Source: Malus domestica (taxonomy: Eukaryota; Streptophyta; Magnoliopsida; Rosales; Rosaceae). Taken from it: a DNA stretch of 64,000 nt. Shown in pieces: positions 1-12,026 of the stretch. Where the stretch lies: the NCBI RefSeq assembly GCF_042453785.1, contig NC_091668.1, forward strand, positions 13,102,001-13,166,000, written 5' to 3'. A program made the position numbers and the translations under genes. The number at the start of each line of letters is the position of its first letter. The stretch's first letter is position 1. The notes beneath the pieces are model-generated. The model had not been told where the DNA came from. It was given only the letters and a program-made list of their open reading frames with translations, and searched no databases.

Positions 1-66
1 GTAAAGATGATTTATGAGGTGCAACTTAAAAAATAAACAGTTCAGATCGCTAAAGTTCAATATGGT

Positions 67-71
67 GTGGA
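67..71. repeat. Target-site duplication of the outer LTR, left copy
   Basis: GTGGA directly precedes the TGTGAC terminus and recurs at 17395-17399 directly after the GTGTCA terminus. Confidence 0.7.
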
Positions 72-2111
72 TGTGACAACCCGTCCCTAAAATTACATTT
101 TTATTTATTTTAATCGAGGGAATTGACGAAAATGCCCTAAAGGCAAGGATTTTGACTTCTGTTGACCATCGTCTAGAGAAACATATGACTTATTCTTTTG
201 GCGTATTTGTGTAGTACTCGTTGGTACGAACACATAGGCGAAGACCGTTCGCGAGTCCGGATTGTAACGGTATAGTTACAGACGTTTGAAAGTGGTTATT
301 TATATTTTAGTTTATAAATTATTTGAACTCCCACCTTGTGGGAAAGAAGCCAATCAGCTTCAAGGATAGATAAAGGAGAACCAAATAGGAAGGGAGAAGG
401 AAAAAAAAAGAAAAAAAAGAAACCTTCCCGTCGGGCAATGCACCCCCACACCCAAACTGATCAAACTCCGGTGATTTTCGTCATTTTTTTCATTGAACCA
501 CTACTATCCAAAACTTGCAAAACACTCAGTGACCTTCCCTCTACCATCTCCACCCATATTTGAGGATTTTTAGGTCCAAAACCGTGAGGAACCCCATCGA
601 AGCACCAGAGGTGCTTGACAGTGATTCCTCCGATCCGGCGAGTTCCACCACCTAAAACTACACTTATTCAACTGCCCTTGGACCCAGGAACAAGACCTAA
701 CCAATGGTAGAGACGTTGGAACACCGAGGAATGAGAATTGAAGTTCACCCATTTCAAGGTTCCGGCGGGTTTGACTGGAATTGGAGCCTTTCCCGGCCAA
801 ATTGGACTTGGACACATGTATAAAACTTGCTCTACTCTTTGAGATATTCATTTCTATAAAATTTGAGAATTTTTGGAAATAGTTGTATTTTCCGGCGAAT
901 CGAGGCAGCCGACCGCCGTGTGCGGCAGCACGTGAGCCAAGTCACCCTCTGACCTTTCTAAGCTAAGTTCAACACCCCAATTCCATAGGTGAAGTCCGAT
1001 TGATAAAATCTGATCGTTTGAACATAGTTTTTATAAAGACCGCTACTTGAACATTATGTGAGTTGATGATTTGACAGTTGGATCGTCACCAAACTTTAAT
1101 ACATTATATTATGTAATATTTAAGGATACCAGAAACTTACGGATTGGGAATATGACATACGGATCTTCCCGAATTGGATTTGTAAGTTCGTAAAATAAAA
1201 CATTGTCCGCCACTTGAATTGGCAATTGGCGGAGATCCAACTGTTGGATCGTAGTTAAACTTTAGTATGATGTTTTACAAGCACAATGTGGATCTTTGGA
1301 AGTTACGGATCAGAAATCCGAGATGCGGATCTTTCGGATTGAGTTACGTAGGTTTGTAGACCTGATAAGTGAATTTTATATTATATATTTAACCATATTT
1401 TTAGTATATTTTGGTTAATATTTTGGAAGAATTTTGATACTTTGAATTGTATTTTCAATATAGGACTTTTGACTTCCTCTAGAGAAAAACGTGGTCAAAT
1501 GGACGAATTTTGGAGTAATTCTAGTTGGAAGACGTTCGTGAGTCACTTAGCTTGATCGTAACAAAAATGGGATTTTTCCATCAAGCGGTTATTTTCTGGC
1601 GATAAAATAAAGGAGTAATGTGCAGTGCTAGAAAATGACGTTTCTGGACTTAGATTACGTTTTTAGAGCCCAAGATGACCTCGGATGGTTTCGTGGCCTT
1701 CTGGAGATGTGTTCAGAACGTCCTTATCTTTAAAACAAGCTATCTTGGGCCGGATTTGGAGGAGATATGAGACTAAAACGTGGCTGGACAAGTACTTGGC
1801 AGATTCTCCTAGTTAATTAGGGTTTTATTTTCTAAGATTTTTTTTTTTTTTAGTTCCCTAATTGGAATAAGAAACCTAAGTCTTAGGGTTTGTAAGGTCT
1901 GAGCAAATATATTGTTTTGGCCATCTACAGTTTTTCTCTACGCTTATCATTATTCAACTTCAGAGACAAAGAACTTGGCTAGGGTTCTTAGAGATGTTCT
2001 ACTTTAAGGTGCTTTCATGCCTTTTATTTTTAATAATATTTTCTATGATTTCAATTATGAATATGAGTAACTAATTCCTCTTGCTAGGACGAAACCTTGA
2101 GCCTTAGCATG

Positions 2112-2626
2112 TGTTGATGCACAAAATCAGTGAGGACTTTGGTACAACAAAAAGTGTCAAGTTTGTGACCTTCGCTAGATTGCTCCGGTCACTAGTGTGG
2201 ATAAGTATGCAAATGGATAGAGACAAGGAAGCAAACACAAGATGTACGTGGTTCACCCAGATTGGTTACGTCTACAGAGTAAAGGAGTTCTCATTAATTG
2301 TGAAGGGTTTACACAAGTACATAGGTTCAAGCTTTCCTTTAGTGAGTACTAGTGAATGATTTATTACAAATGACATTAGGAAATATTGTGAGAGAATGAT
2401 CTCTATTTATAGAAGAGAGTTTCTAGTTTCATTCTGACATTGACACGTGTCGTGTTGTGATTGGCTTCTGATGTTGACACATGTCGCGCTATGATTGGCT
2501 TCTGATGTCAACACGTGTTGCGCTGTGATTAGCCTCCTGGTTGGAAGGAAACTCTTTTGGGTCCTTGATCGTATAATGTTGATCGGTGCTCAGTAGTTTC
2601 GGGATTGGTTAAGTATGGTATAAACA
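2112..2626 (-). repeat. 3' LTR of the Tat element
   Basis: This is the LTR downstream of integrase on the minus strand. A TATA-like CTATAAATAG lies on the minus strand at 2403-2412. The inner edge abuts the polypurine tract. Confidence 0.9.
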
Positions 2627-2641
2627 GTGCTCCCCTAAGTT
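2627..2641 (-). other. Polypurine tract of the Tat element
   Basis: On the minus strand the bases just before the 3' LTR read CTTAGGGGAGCAC. This is a short purine-rich run in the position where plus-strand DNA synthesis is primed. Confidence 0.65.
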
Positions 2642-3959
2642 CCCGAGTGAGGGAAACTCCTCGGTTGGGGACATGCAAGATCCAAGCCATTGAGTAATCA
2701 TGAAACTTCTAAGTACCGAAGTGTGGTATCATTTTCACTTGCCTTATATGTCTCATATGTAGATGTGGCATCTTTGGGTGGTATCTTTAACCGATGAAGA
2801 TGCACAAGGTAATGTATCAATTTCACTTGAAGCTTACTTGTAGTTTCGGGCTTGGTCAAGTGCAATACAAACACTATAGTAGGAGTCCCCCAAGTTGCCG
2901 AGCTAGGAGATTTGCCGAATGAGGTAACAGACAAGGTAAGCAATAAGACTTCCAAGCAAGCAACCTGGATCGGAGGTTCGACTTCAGCTTCCGGTTGATT
3001 GTTCTATTTCTCTTTGTGTCGTAAACAGCAACAAGGATAAGGAGAAGCAAATGGAGAAAAGATGATATGAGATACTTTTGCTTTTGAAGAAGTAACTTTC
3101 CACAAGTTTATTCTTGAACTGGGCTGGAGGGTTTTCTGGTTTCCTCTAGAGTATAAGGCCGACTCAAGAATTTGAGGGTCAAAACAAGTCCATCAAATCT
3201 AGAGTACATTTGACCTTGATGATAGGGGATACTTTTGCTATTGACAAAGTAGTGGATGTATCGGCACATGTTCTGTTATGCTTGTATCCACATGTTTCCT
3301 TGTATCCTTCTCACTTGCCCTATATGTTCCTCAGGCAGATGTGGTATCTTCTCTAGAAGCATAAGATGTTGAAGATGAGTATTAGAGAGCAATGCCAGGT
3401 AAGTAATCAAGCAAGGGGTTCCAGGCAGTCAGTTCTTGACTGGAAGCTTAATTCCAAGTGTTGACTGATTGCTTTCTTTCTATTTGTCTTGCAGGTAAGA
3501 ACAAGGCCAAAGGAAAAGACAGAGAAAAAGCATGATATGAGATACTCTTGCTTTTAACCCTGATGATATGAGATACTCTTGCTCTGGTGTGGCTTGTTTG
3601 CAGAGGTATTATCGGGGGAAAAAGAAGCTGAGTATTTCGAGAGACTCTGCTGAGAGTGCCCTCTCTAATGTGAAGAAAAGTTGAGCATTTTTTTTTATTT
3701 GTAGGTCTGCCTGGCTGTGGAGGATGAAGGTCGACATATATAGGAATTGTCCTAACAGCGAGTGGTAATGTTGTTCTTTTACCCTTCTCGGTCATAGCAA
3801 TGTAGTGAGAGCTACAAGATTCACGTGTTTTAACTTTGTCAAAGCACTTTGAAAAAGTGGTCTGTGGTATTTGGAAAGCTGATGTTGCGTGTGAAGATTG
3901 CAGACAAGCTTTATCCAAGGAAATCTAGCTCTCGAAGTTCGGAGAGCGATGCCTCTTTG
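2642..3959. other. Non-coding 3' region of the Tat element, no gene seen
   Basis: No credible coding sequence was seen. The sequence is shared, inverted, with about 26.5-27.4 kb, so it belongs to the element. Short ORFs here have no family resemblance. Confidence 0.6.
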
Positions 3960-4500
3960 GTTTTTGAACAAGCAATTCTGTCAGGGATTTGGCTCTTGAG
4001 ATTCGAAGAACGTTGGCTCTTCAATTTTTAAGAAAAAAATCATGTTGGGAGTCTGGCTCTTAAGATTCGGAGATGAGTGCCTCTTCGATTTTTGAGCAAG
4101 TAATCCTGTTGGGAGTCTGGCTTTCGAGATTCGGAGAGATGTGCCTCTTTGATTTTTAAGCAAGTAATCCTGTTGAGAGTCTGGCTCTCGAGATTCGGAG
4201 GGCGGTGCTTCTTCGATTTTTAAGCAAGTAATCTTTTTGGGAGTCTGGCTCTTGAGATTCGGAGAGCAGTGCCTATTCGATTTTTGAGCAAGTAATCCTG
4301 TTGGGAGTCTGGCTCTCGAGATTCGGAGTGATGTGCCTCTTTGATTTTTGAGCAAGTAATCCTATTGAGAGTCTGACTCCCGAGATTCGGAGGGCGGTGC
4401 CTCTTTGATTTTTTGAGCAAGTAATCTTGTTAGAAGTCTGGCTCTCAAGATTCGAAGAGCTGTGCCTCTTCGATTTTTGAGCAAGCAATCTTATTGGGAG
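3960..4500. repeat. 64-bp tandem repeat array
   Basis: About seven units recur every 64 bp; for example the motif GGGAGTCTGGCT is at 4047 and 4111, and a variant is at 4175. Each unit also has 'CGATTTTTGAGCAAGTAATC'. Because 64 is not a multiple of three, reading frames rotate through the array and give spurious overlapping ORFs. A related array lies inverted at 25.76-26.2 kb. Confidence 0.85.
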
Positions 4501-4952
4501 TGTTTTCTCGAATGTGAGTAAAGGTTGGGCATTTTTTGCCAGTCTGCCTTGCCATGAAGCATGGAGGTTGACACATATAGGGACTTTTCAGTTATCAAGC
4601 AGTGGTGCTATTCCTTTACCCTTGTGGGTAATAGTAGGGTAGCTGGACCTTCAAAATTTATGTGTCTAAACTTTGTCAGAGATCTTTGACAAAGTTATCT
4701 GTGGTACCTGAAGAGCTAATGTTGCGTGTGTGGATTGTCGACATATTTTACTCAGGAAAATCTACTTCTCGAAATCCGGAGAGTGGTGCCTCTTCGATTT
4801 TTGAACCAACGGCCCTGTTGCCCTTTCTTTTATAGGGGCACCAATTGTGTGCAAGAAATACGTTCAGAGAGTTATTGCTTGTAGGAATTTTCCCCTTATT
4901 TTTATACTTCAGAGATTTATTGCACCTCATTTCTCTTTCATCATTTCTGAGA

Positions 4953-5653
4953 ATGTCTGGCCCATCCGACCGTCGTTTTGACTTGAACATTGGTGAAAAG
5001 GCAGCCATGCCCTCTTAAGACAACATATGGCGCCCATCCTTCTTATCCCTTACTGGTCTTCTTACCGTTGGGGACTCTGTGATGAAGAATGATATGACAG
5101 CTGCGGTGATGGCTAAGAACCTTCTCACTCCCAAAGATAACAGACTACTTTCCAAATGGTCTGATGAGTTGGCTGTTAAGGATTCTCTAGCTCTCAGTGT
5201 TCAGTGTGCAGTTCTGTGTCTAATATGGCCCAACGCCTATTTGCTCGAACCCGCCAAGTTGAATCATTGGCGGCTGAAGTGATAAGTTTCAAATAGGAGA
5301 TCAGAGGGCTCAAGCATGAGAATAAATAGTTGCACAGGCTCACACATGACTATGCTACAAACATGAAGAGGAAGCTCGACCAGCTGCAGGAATCTAATGG
5401 TCAGATTTTACTTGATCATCAGACGTTTGTGGGTTTGTTCCAAAGGCATTTATTGCCTTCGTCTTCTGGGGTTGTACCGCGTAATGAAGCTCCAAATGAT
5501 AAACCTTTGGTGCCTCCTCCTTCTGGGGTTCTGCCTAGTACTGAGGCTCCGAATAATCACCTTCCGGTACCTCCTCTTTCTGGGGCTTTGCAGACTGCTG
5601 AGACTTCTTCTGAGCAACCTTTGTGGAGGCTCCCTCTTGTTTGTTTATTTTGA
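4953..5653 (+). pseudogene. Antisense accessory ORF of the Tat element, broken
   Basis: This reading frame lies on the plus strand, opposite to gag-pol. It starts with ATG at 4953 (MSGPSDRRFDLN...), has a stop after about 21 codons, continues through MKNDMTAAV and LLTPKDNRLLSK, shifts frame near 5210, and resumes as the charged helix ending HDYATNMKRKLDQ followed by a Pro/Ser-rich tail (PSSSG...PPPSG repeats). A TATA-like TTTTATAGGGGC lies about 125 bp upstream (near 4830). A better-preserved copy occupies 24267-24941 on the minus strand. Function is unknown. Extra ORFs, some antisense, are known from Tat-clade elements such as Retand. No resemblance to a host gene was recognised. Confidence 0.65.
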
Positions 5654-6149
5654 TTCATGTATATGTACATATTTGTAACTTATCAGAGATATCAATAAAT
5701 AAGCTTTGCTTCATTTCAACGTATTGTGTTAAATACACCAAAACCTTCTTCACTAAGTTCTTTGAATTTTTCTTTTGTTGAAACTTGTATGTTGAAGCCT
5801 TGTGAGTGAAGCATGTATGTTGAGGTAGTGCTCCTTTAATTTCCCTAGTGAGGAAAACTTCTCGGTTGGAGACTTGAAAACTCCAAGTCACTGAGTGGTC
5901 ATGAGACTTCCGAGTATCAAGGTGCAGTAGCATATGGTAGGAGTCCCCCAAGTCTCCGGTCGATGGAGTTGATAAAGGAAGCATTTCCTTTCTAAGTGGT
6001 AGCCTAAAACTCCTCTTTCATATATATTTGTTATGAAAGTTGTTAGGCCCAAAGAAGAGGATGCCTAGGCGATTTTTTTTTTCGAATTTTTTTTTTTTGA
6101 ATTTTTTTTTTCGAATTTTTGAATTTCCGAAAATATATATATATATTTA

Positions 6150-7080
6150 AGCTTTGTAGGTGAAGCTTTGGTGTTGAAGCTTTGTAGGTGAAGCTTTAAG
6201 GTTGAATCTTTAGTGGGTACCATGAATTGATTTTGCTTCACACTATCTTGATCAAGATAGTGTGAAGCTTTTGTGTTGAAGCTTTTGTGGGTGAAGCTTT
6301 TGTTGATGAAGCTTTTTGTAGGTGAAGCGCTTTAAGGTTGAATCTTTAGTGGGTACCATGAATTGATTTTGCTTCACACTATCTTGATCAAGATAGTGTG
6401 AAGCTTTTGTGGTGAAGCTTTTGTGTTGAAGCTTTTGTGGGTGAAGCTTTTGTTGATGAAGCTTTTTGTAGGTGAAGCTTTTATAGGTGAAGCTTTTGTG
6501 GTGGGTGAAGCTTTTGTAGGTGAAGCTTTTATTGGTGAAGCTTTTGTAGGTGAAGCTTTTGTGGTGGGTGAAGCTTTTGTGGGTGAAGCTGTTGTTGGTG
6601 AAGCTTTTATGGGTGAAGCTTTTGTGGGTGAAGCTTTTGTGTTGAAGCTTTGTAGGTGAAGCTTTGGAGTTGAAGCTTTTGTTGGGTACTATAAATTGAT
6701 TTTGCTTCACACTATCTTGATCAAGATAGTGTGAAGCTTTTGAGAATTTGTAGTTGTCCTCCATTGATGAAGCTTTTGTTGGTGAAGCTTTTGTGGTGAA
6801 GCTTTGGAGTTGAAGCTTTGTAGTGAAGTTTTGAAGTTGAAGCTTTTGTGGGTGAAGCTTTTGTGTTGAAGCTTTGTAGGTGAAGCTTTGGAGTTGAAGC
6901 TTTATAGGTGAAGCTTTTGTGTTGAAGCTTTTGTAGGTGAAGCTTTGGAGTTGAAGCTTTGTTGGTGAATCTTTGAAGTTGAAGCTTTTGTTGGGTACCA
7001 TGAATTGATTTTGCTTCACACTATCTTGATCAAGATAATGTGAAGCTTTTGAGAATTTGTAGTTGTCCTCCATTGATGAA
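6150..7080. repeat. 15-bp GGTGAAGCTTTTGTA-type tandem repeats with embedded palindromes
   Basis: Dozens of imperfect copies of GAAGCTTTTGTRGGT fill this block. The 15-bp period equals five codons, so the plus strand reads as repeated VGEAF and the minus strand as repeated KASPT-like peptides. Both are by-products of the repeat. Four 34-bp palindromes are embedded in the block, at 6235-6268, 6371-6404, 6704-6737 and 7013-7046. Confidence 0.85.
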
Positions 7081-7670
7081 GTTTTGTTGAATTTCCCTTT
7101 TCTTTTTTTTTTTGGGAAACTAGAAATTTGAAAATGTGGGAGAGACAACATATACAAATTTTGCTTCCACATTGTTGAGCAAGAGATTGTGATGCAAGCC
7201 ACACCTTGTAGTAGTCGAAGGTTTAGACGAACCATATAAAATGAATTTGCTTCGAACAGTCTTGTTCAAGAGTGTGTGAAGCTTTCTACGAGTTGCAGTG
7301 GCCCTTCATTGATGAAGCTTTTGTTGGCACCATAAATTTGTTTTGCTTCACACTGTCTTGATCAAGAGTGTGTGAAGCTTTTGAGAATTGTGGTTGCCCT
7401 TCTTTGATGAAGCTCTTGTTGACACCATAAATTGGTTTTGCTTCACACTGTCTTGATCAAGAGTGTGTGAAGCTTTTGAGAATTGTGATGGCCCTCCATT
7501 GATGAAGCTCTTGTTGGCACCATAAATTGGTTTTACTTTACATTGTCTTGATCAAGAGTGTGTGAAGCTTTTGAGAATTGTGGTTGCCCTCCATTGATGA
7601 AGCTCTTGTTGGCACCATAAATTGGTTTTGCTTCACACTGTCTTGATCAAGAGTGTGTGAAGCTTTCTAC
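6235..7670. repeat. Family of about nine palindromes in the Tat 3' region
   Basis: The arm GCTTCACACTATCTTGA is followed directly by its reverse complement, giving a perfect 34-bp palindrome at 6235-6268, 6371-6404 and 6704-6737. The copy at 7013-7046 has one mismatch. Diverged versions (GCTTCACACTGTCTTGATC, then AAGAGTGTGTGAAGC) occur near 7250, 7345, 7440, 7535 and 7630. Each could form a hairpin in RNA. Confidence 0.85.
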
Positions 7671-7929
7671 GAGTTGTAGTGTTTGCATTGTTTACAGAGG
7701 GGAAATGTCTGAAGCAGATGCAAGAAGGCTGAATAGCTTGATCTTCGTATGTTATGCACTGAAGTTGTTGTTGGCTTGCAATAAGACTTTGTTGGTAACT
7801 ATAACTACTGTTGGGCATAAGTGCTCCCCTAGTTGAGTTGTTAAGCTTGAAGGTTTTTGATTATTTGTGAATGCTAGGAGTTCATATGTACAAGTTGTAC
7901 CACTCGTCTTCTGTTAGGTGGAATAAATA

Positions 7930-8350
7930 GTGAGTTGCTTTCATCACTTGGTTGGTGGTACGAAGGTGAGTTCTTTCATCACCTTTCACCACATTTCATC
8001 ACCTGGTTGGTGGCACGAGGATAAGTTCCTTCTTCACCTAGTTGGTGGCATGAATGGCAAGTTTCCAAATGATATTAGAGTACAGGTTGTACATTTCATC
8101 ACCTGGTTGGTGGCATGAAAGAGAGTACGGGTTGTACATTTAATCACCTGGTTGGTGGCATGAAGATGAGTTCCTTCTTCACCTGATTGGTGGCATAAAG
8201 GAGAGTACGGGTTGTAAATTTCATCACCTGGTTGGTGGCATGAATAGTAAGTTACCAAATGATATTAGAGTACGGGTTGTACATTTCATCACCTGGTTGG
8301 TGGCATGAAGATAAGTTTCTTTTTCACATTTCATCACCTAGTTGGTGAGA
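7930..8350. repeat. Irregular tandem repeats with the core CATCACCTGGTTGGTGGCA
   Basis: The core recurs roughly nine times at uneven spacing (about 36-65 bp), sometimes with the longer companion GAGTACGGGTTGTACATTT. There is no coding content. It forms the third repeat block of the Tat 3' region. Confidence 0.75.
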
Positions 8351-8835
8351 ATAAGGGCAAGGTGTCGAGGCACATAGTAGCAAGTGTCAAGGCACATTGT
8401 AGCAAGTGTCGACTGACACAAAGTATGTTGAACACTTTCGAAGCACAGTTGGCATATGTATGAATGTGTTGGAATGTATGATTGAACGAATATACTGTGA
8501 AGCTGTTCGTTTATTTGTATAGTCTTGTTGACATAGACTTTGTTTCATGTTGGAAGCATTCATGTTGAAGCTTTGAACCCAAGTGTTTCATTGCTAGGAA
8601 TGTAAGAGGATTAGGACCGAGTTGTCTAAATCACCTCTTTATTGAATTCATGCCAAATAGTCTTCGTTACATAGGATGTCGAACGGCTAAAACTTAACAC
8701 TTGTACAATGTGAGTTTACTTGTAATAGTACTTCAAGTGATCAGTGTTCCATGGATGGCCAAGGGTCTTGCTATCGGAGCTTCTAAGCTTGTAGGAGCCA
8801 GGGCGACTGATGCCAACAACTTCAAACAGTCCATC

Positions 8836-9858
8836 CTAGTTTGGACTAAATGTTCCTTCACTCGGGACTCTGTCGCAGAGTAATCTTTTCTTCAATACCC
8901 AGTCCCCCACTTTGAAAGAACGAGGTTTGACCATTGAGTCATAGTAGTTGGAGACGCACTGCTTATAGGCGACATTCCTCAAGTGAGCCTGGTTTCTGTG
9001 TTTCTCGACTAAATCTAAGTTGAGGGTAAGTTGTTTGTCATTTTTGCTTTGCATGTAGTTCTGGACTCTGAACGTTGCTTGCTCAAGCTCAACTGGGACA
9101 ACTACCTCTGTACCAAAGGCAAGTGAGAATGGGCTTTCTCCTGTTGATGTCCGATATGAAGTGTGGTATGACCAAAGAACTTGGGGTATAAATTCTGGCC
9201 AACAACCTTTAGCTTTGTCCAAGCTGGTTTTCAAAGTTCGCTTGATTATTTTGTTGATGGCTTTAACTTGTCCATTAGACTGGGGATGAGCTGGGGAGGC
9301 AAAATATAAGTTGATGTTTAACTTAGAGCAGAACATCATGAACTTATTGTTGTCGAACTGTCGCCCGTTGTCAGTGACTATCGCATTGGGAATGCCGAAT
9401 CTGCAAAGGATGTTCTTCCATACGAAGTCTTCTATTTTTGCCTCAGTAATGGTTGTCAAGGGTTATACTTCGGCCTACTTTGTGAAGTAGTTAACTGCAA
9501 CGATTGCATATCAAACCTTGCCATTCCCTGCAGGCATTAGGTCGATCAAATCAAGTCCCCATTGGGCGAATGGCCAAGGGCTGATCATAGCAGTGAGCAA
9601 CTCGGGAAGGGAGTGAGGAATAGTTGCGTAGTGTTGACACTTATAACTTGAGCGAGATATTCTGATGGCATCTTAGTAGAGTATTGGCCAGTAATATCCT
9701 TGGCAAAAAGCCTTGTGTGCTAGGGATCGAGATCCAGCATAATCTCCGCAGACTCCTTCATGTATTTCCCGAATGACAGTTTCTGCCTCTGCGGGCGTAA
9801 GATATCTTAGGTATGGTAGGTTGAAACCCCGCTTGTAGAATTGGTCATTAATGATCAA
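8836..9858 (-). pseudogene. Tat integrase, degenerate
   Basis: Read on the minus strand, the N-terminal part (9858-9673) resembles the zinc-binding and GYYWP region upstream of Gypsy integrases. The core (9459-8836) shows FGIPNAIVTDNGRQFD, then HPQSNGQVKAINKIIKRTL and later SPFSLAFGTEVVVPVE. In the family the segment after NGQ normally reads VE or AE, where E is the third catalytic residue of the DDE triad. Here it is K, so the enzyme would be inactive. Stops separate the two halves between 9460 and 9672. Confidence 0.85.
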
Positions 9859-9860
9859 GT

Positions 9861-10450
9861 AACCGGTAACATTGTATCAAATCTGCTTAGCTTGGACTTT
9901 GTCATTTGGAAGGGTGCCATGAGCAAGGAATCTATAAATCTGGGTAATCCAACTATCCCCCTATTGTAAGTTGCACACTTCCGCAGCCATGGTGCTTGGT
10001 GTTGCCAACAATTTGACCTGAATTTTTCTCCCAATCTTGTCTTCCACTGCTGAGGCGAGGCGAGCCAAAGCATTTGCATGATTGTTTGCCGCTCGAGGAA
10101 TTTGGGTGATCTAGTAGTGGAAGTGCTTGAGCAACAATTGTGTTTGTGCCAGATATGCAGCCATGAAGCTATCCTTAGCGTCAAAGTTGTTGGTGACCTG
10201 GTTAACCACCAATTGGGAGTCACTGAAGATATCAATTCATTTAACCCCAAGGTGTTTGGCCAAACGTAAGCCTGCTAAGAGGGCTTCATATTCAGCCTCA
10301 TTGTTCGACGCCTTGAATTTGAAACGAAGAACATACTCCATCGCCACTTTGTCAGGGGTCGTAAGGACCAGTCCTGCTCTACAACCTTATTGGTTGGACA
10401 AGCCATCAACATATAGACTCCATGCTGGGGATATTGGTTCTATTTTCTGA
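9861..10450 (-). pseudogene. Second (archaeal-type) RNase H domain of Tat pol, degenerate
   Basis: The start near 10450 encodes SLYVDGLSNQ. The intact paralogue at 58.3 kb continues as QGCGAGLVLTTPDK and NEAEYEALLAGLRLAKHLG. This is the plant RNase H-like fold (RVT_3) found after the ordinary RNase H in Tat-lineage elements. Several stops and frameshifts break it here, including a stop just after LGVK. Confidence 0.7.
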
Positions 10451-11030
10451 GCTTCCGAGGGTAATTGAAACCACTTCTTTAGGCGTAGAAACAATGTTAA
10501 CAGGATATGTGAAGTCGGCGATGAAGTCTGCCACTGCTTGGCCGTTCTCAACTGGCTTTGGTTGGTAGGAGATGTAAAACTCACCCAATGTTATCGCCCA
10601 TTTGATCATTCGCCTAGAAGTGTCAGGACTTTGGAGTATCTGTCGAAAATAATGATTGGTAAGCACAATGATGGAGTGTGCTTGGAAGTAAGGGCGAAGT
10701 TTTCGAGCAGACATGACCAATGCTAAAGCTAATTTCTCAATGTTGGAGTATCATGTCTCCGCATCTTGTAAGGCCTTGCTAGCGTAGTTGACAGGCCGTT
10801 TGACATTACCATCATTTCGAATGAGAACGGAACTTACTGCTGAAGCTGATACCGACAGATAGATAATGAGAGTGTCACCAACCTCAGGTTTGGAAAGCAG
10901 AGGGGTTTTACTCATGTAGTCTTTGAGGTTCTTGAATGCCTTGGCACATTCATTAGTCCATGTAATGTACTTCTTACTTCCCTTAAGTGCTTTAAAGAAA
11001 TGAGCAATCTATCTGTGGCCTTAGAGATGA
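10451..11030 (-). pseudogene. Ty3/Gypsy RNase H domain, degenerate
   Basis: Pieces such as LVMSARKLRPYFQAHSIIVLTNH and the downstream EFYISYQPKPVENGQAVADF match the connection/RNase H part of Gypsy pol. Family members read FDISYQPK... at this point. In-frame stops occur near 10730-10800. Confidence 0.75.
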
Positions 11031-11036
11031 ACTAGT

Positions 11037-11987
11037 TAAGGCTGCCACCTTGCCAATAAGGCTCTGGATGTCTTTTGAAGTTATCGGTTCCTTCATGTCG
11101 AGGATTGCTTTGATCTTCTCTGGATTAGCCTCAATACCTCATTAGCTTATCATGAAGCCTAAGAATTTGCCAAAGCCTACGCCGAATGCACATTTGTTGG
11201 GGTTCAACCTCATTCGATACCTTTTCAGAATGGTGAAAGTTTCAGATAGGTTGGTGATGTGTTAGTCAGCATGTTTACTCTTGACTAACATATCATTAAC
11301 GTAAACTTCCATGTTCTTCCCAATCTGTTCGATGAACATTGAATTAACCAGTCTCTGATAAGTTACTCTTGCATGCTTTAGGCCGAAAGGCGTGACTTTA
11401 TAGCAATATAGTCCCCTATCAGTAGTGAAGGCTGTGTGTTCTTGGTCCGGAGGGTTCATGAGGATTTAGTTGTATCCTGAGTAAGCATCCATGAAGCTCA
11501 AGAGTTCGCACCCTGCCGTAGAGTCTATAAGTCTGTCTATGAGAGGAAGAGGAAAGCTATCCTTTGGGCATCCTTTGTTTAGGTCGGTGTAATCGACACA
11601 CATTCTCCACAAGACCTTTTGGAGCATGAGACTTTCTTTGGTAGGATTTTTCTTAACAAGGACCACATTTGCTACCTATGTTGGGTAATTGACTTCGCGG
11701 AATAAGGTTATACCTTTGAGTTTTTCAACTTCTGCCTTCATTGTTTTATATCGTTCAACGTCATAAGATCTTCGCTTATGTCTCACCGGCTTGGTCTTGG
11801 GGTCAATACTCAAGCGATGGCATATGATATCAGAAGAGATGATTGGCATGTCCTCGTATGAACAGGCGAAGACCTCAGTGTTCTCTTGCAAAAAAGAGAT
11901 CAATGCCAACCGAATGGGTGGTGACAAGGTGGTGCCAATCTTTACCATGCGATCTGGATAATCTTTTGAGATCGAAACCTTTTCCAA
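11037..11987 (-). pseudogene. Reverse transcriptase of the Tat element, degenerate
   Basis: The minus strand shows the RT core in pieces: RMCVDYTDLNKGCPKDSFPLP, LLSFMDAYSGYN, HTAFTTDRGLYCYKVTPFGL and EVYVNDMLVKSKHAD. The catalytic box is YVND instead of YVDD, so one metal-binding aspartate is lost. Stops lie between 11460 and 11675 and downstream of 11262. The homologous fragment at 58.3-60.2 kb is uninterrupted and has YVDD. Confidence 0.85.
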
Positions 11988-12026
11988 CTCTTCAGTGGGT
12001 TGTGCTTGCTGGGTGAAAGAGTCGTC

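Noticed and set aside
3981..4488. Overlapping minus-strand ORFs rich in RISRARLPTGLL
   Set aside because: They are translations of the 64-bp array. The frame rotates because 64 is not a multiple of three.
6423..6659. Plus-strand ORF with VGEAF repeats, and the long minus-strand ORF 6252-7235
   Set aside because: Both are by-products of a 15-bp tandem repeat in the non-coding region of the Tat element. No non-repeat domain exists.
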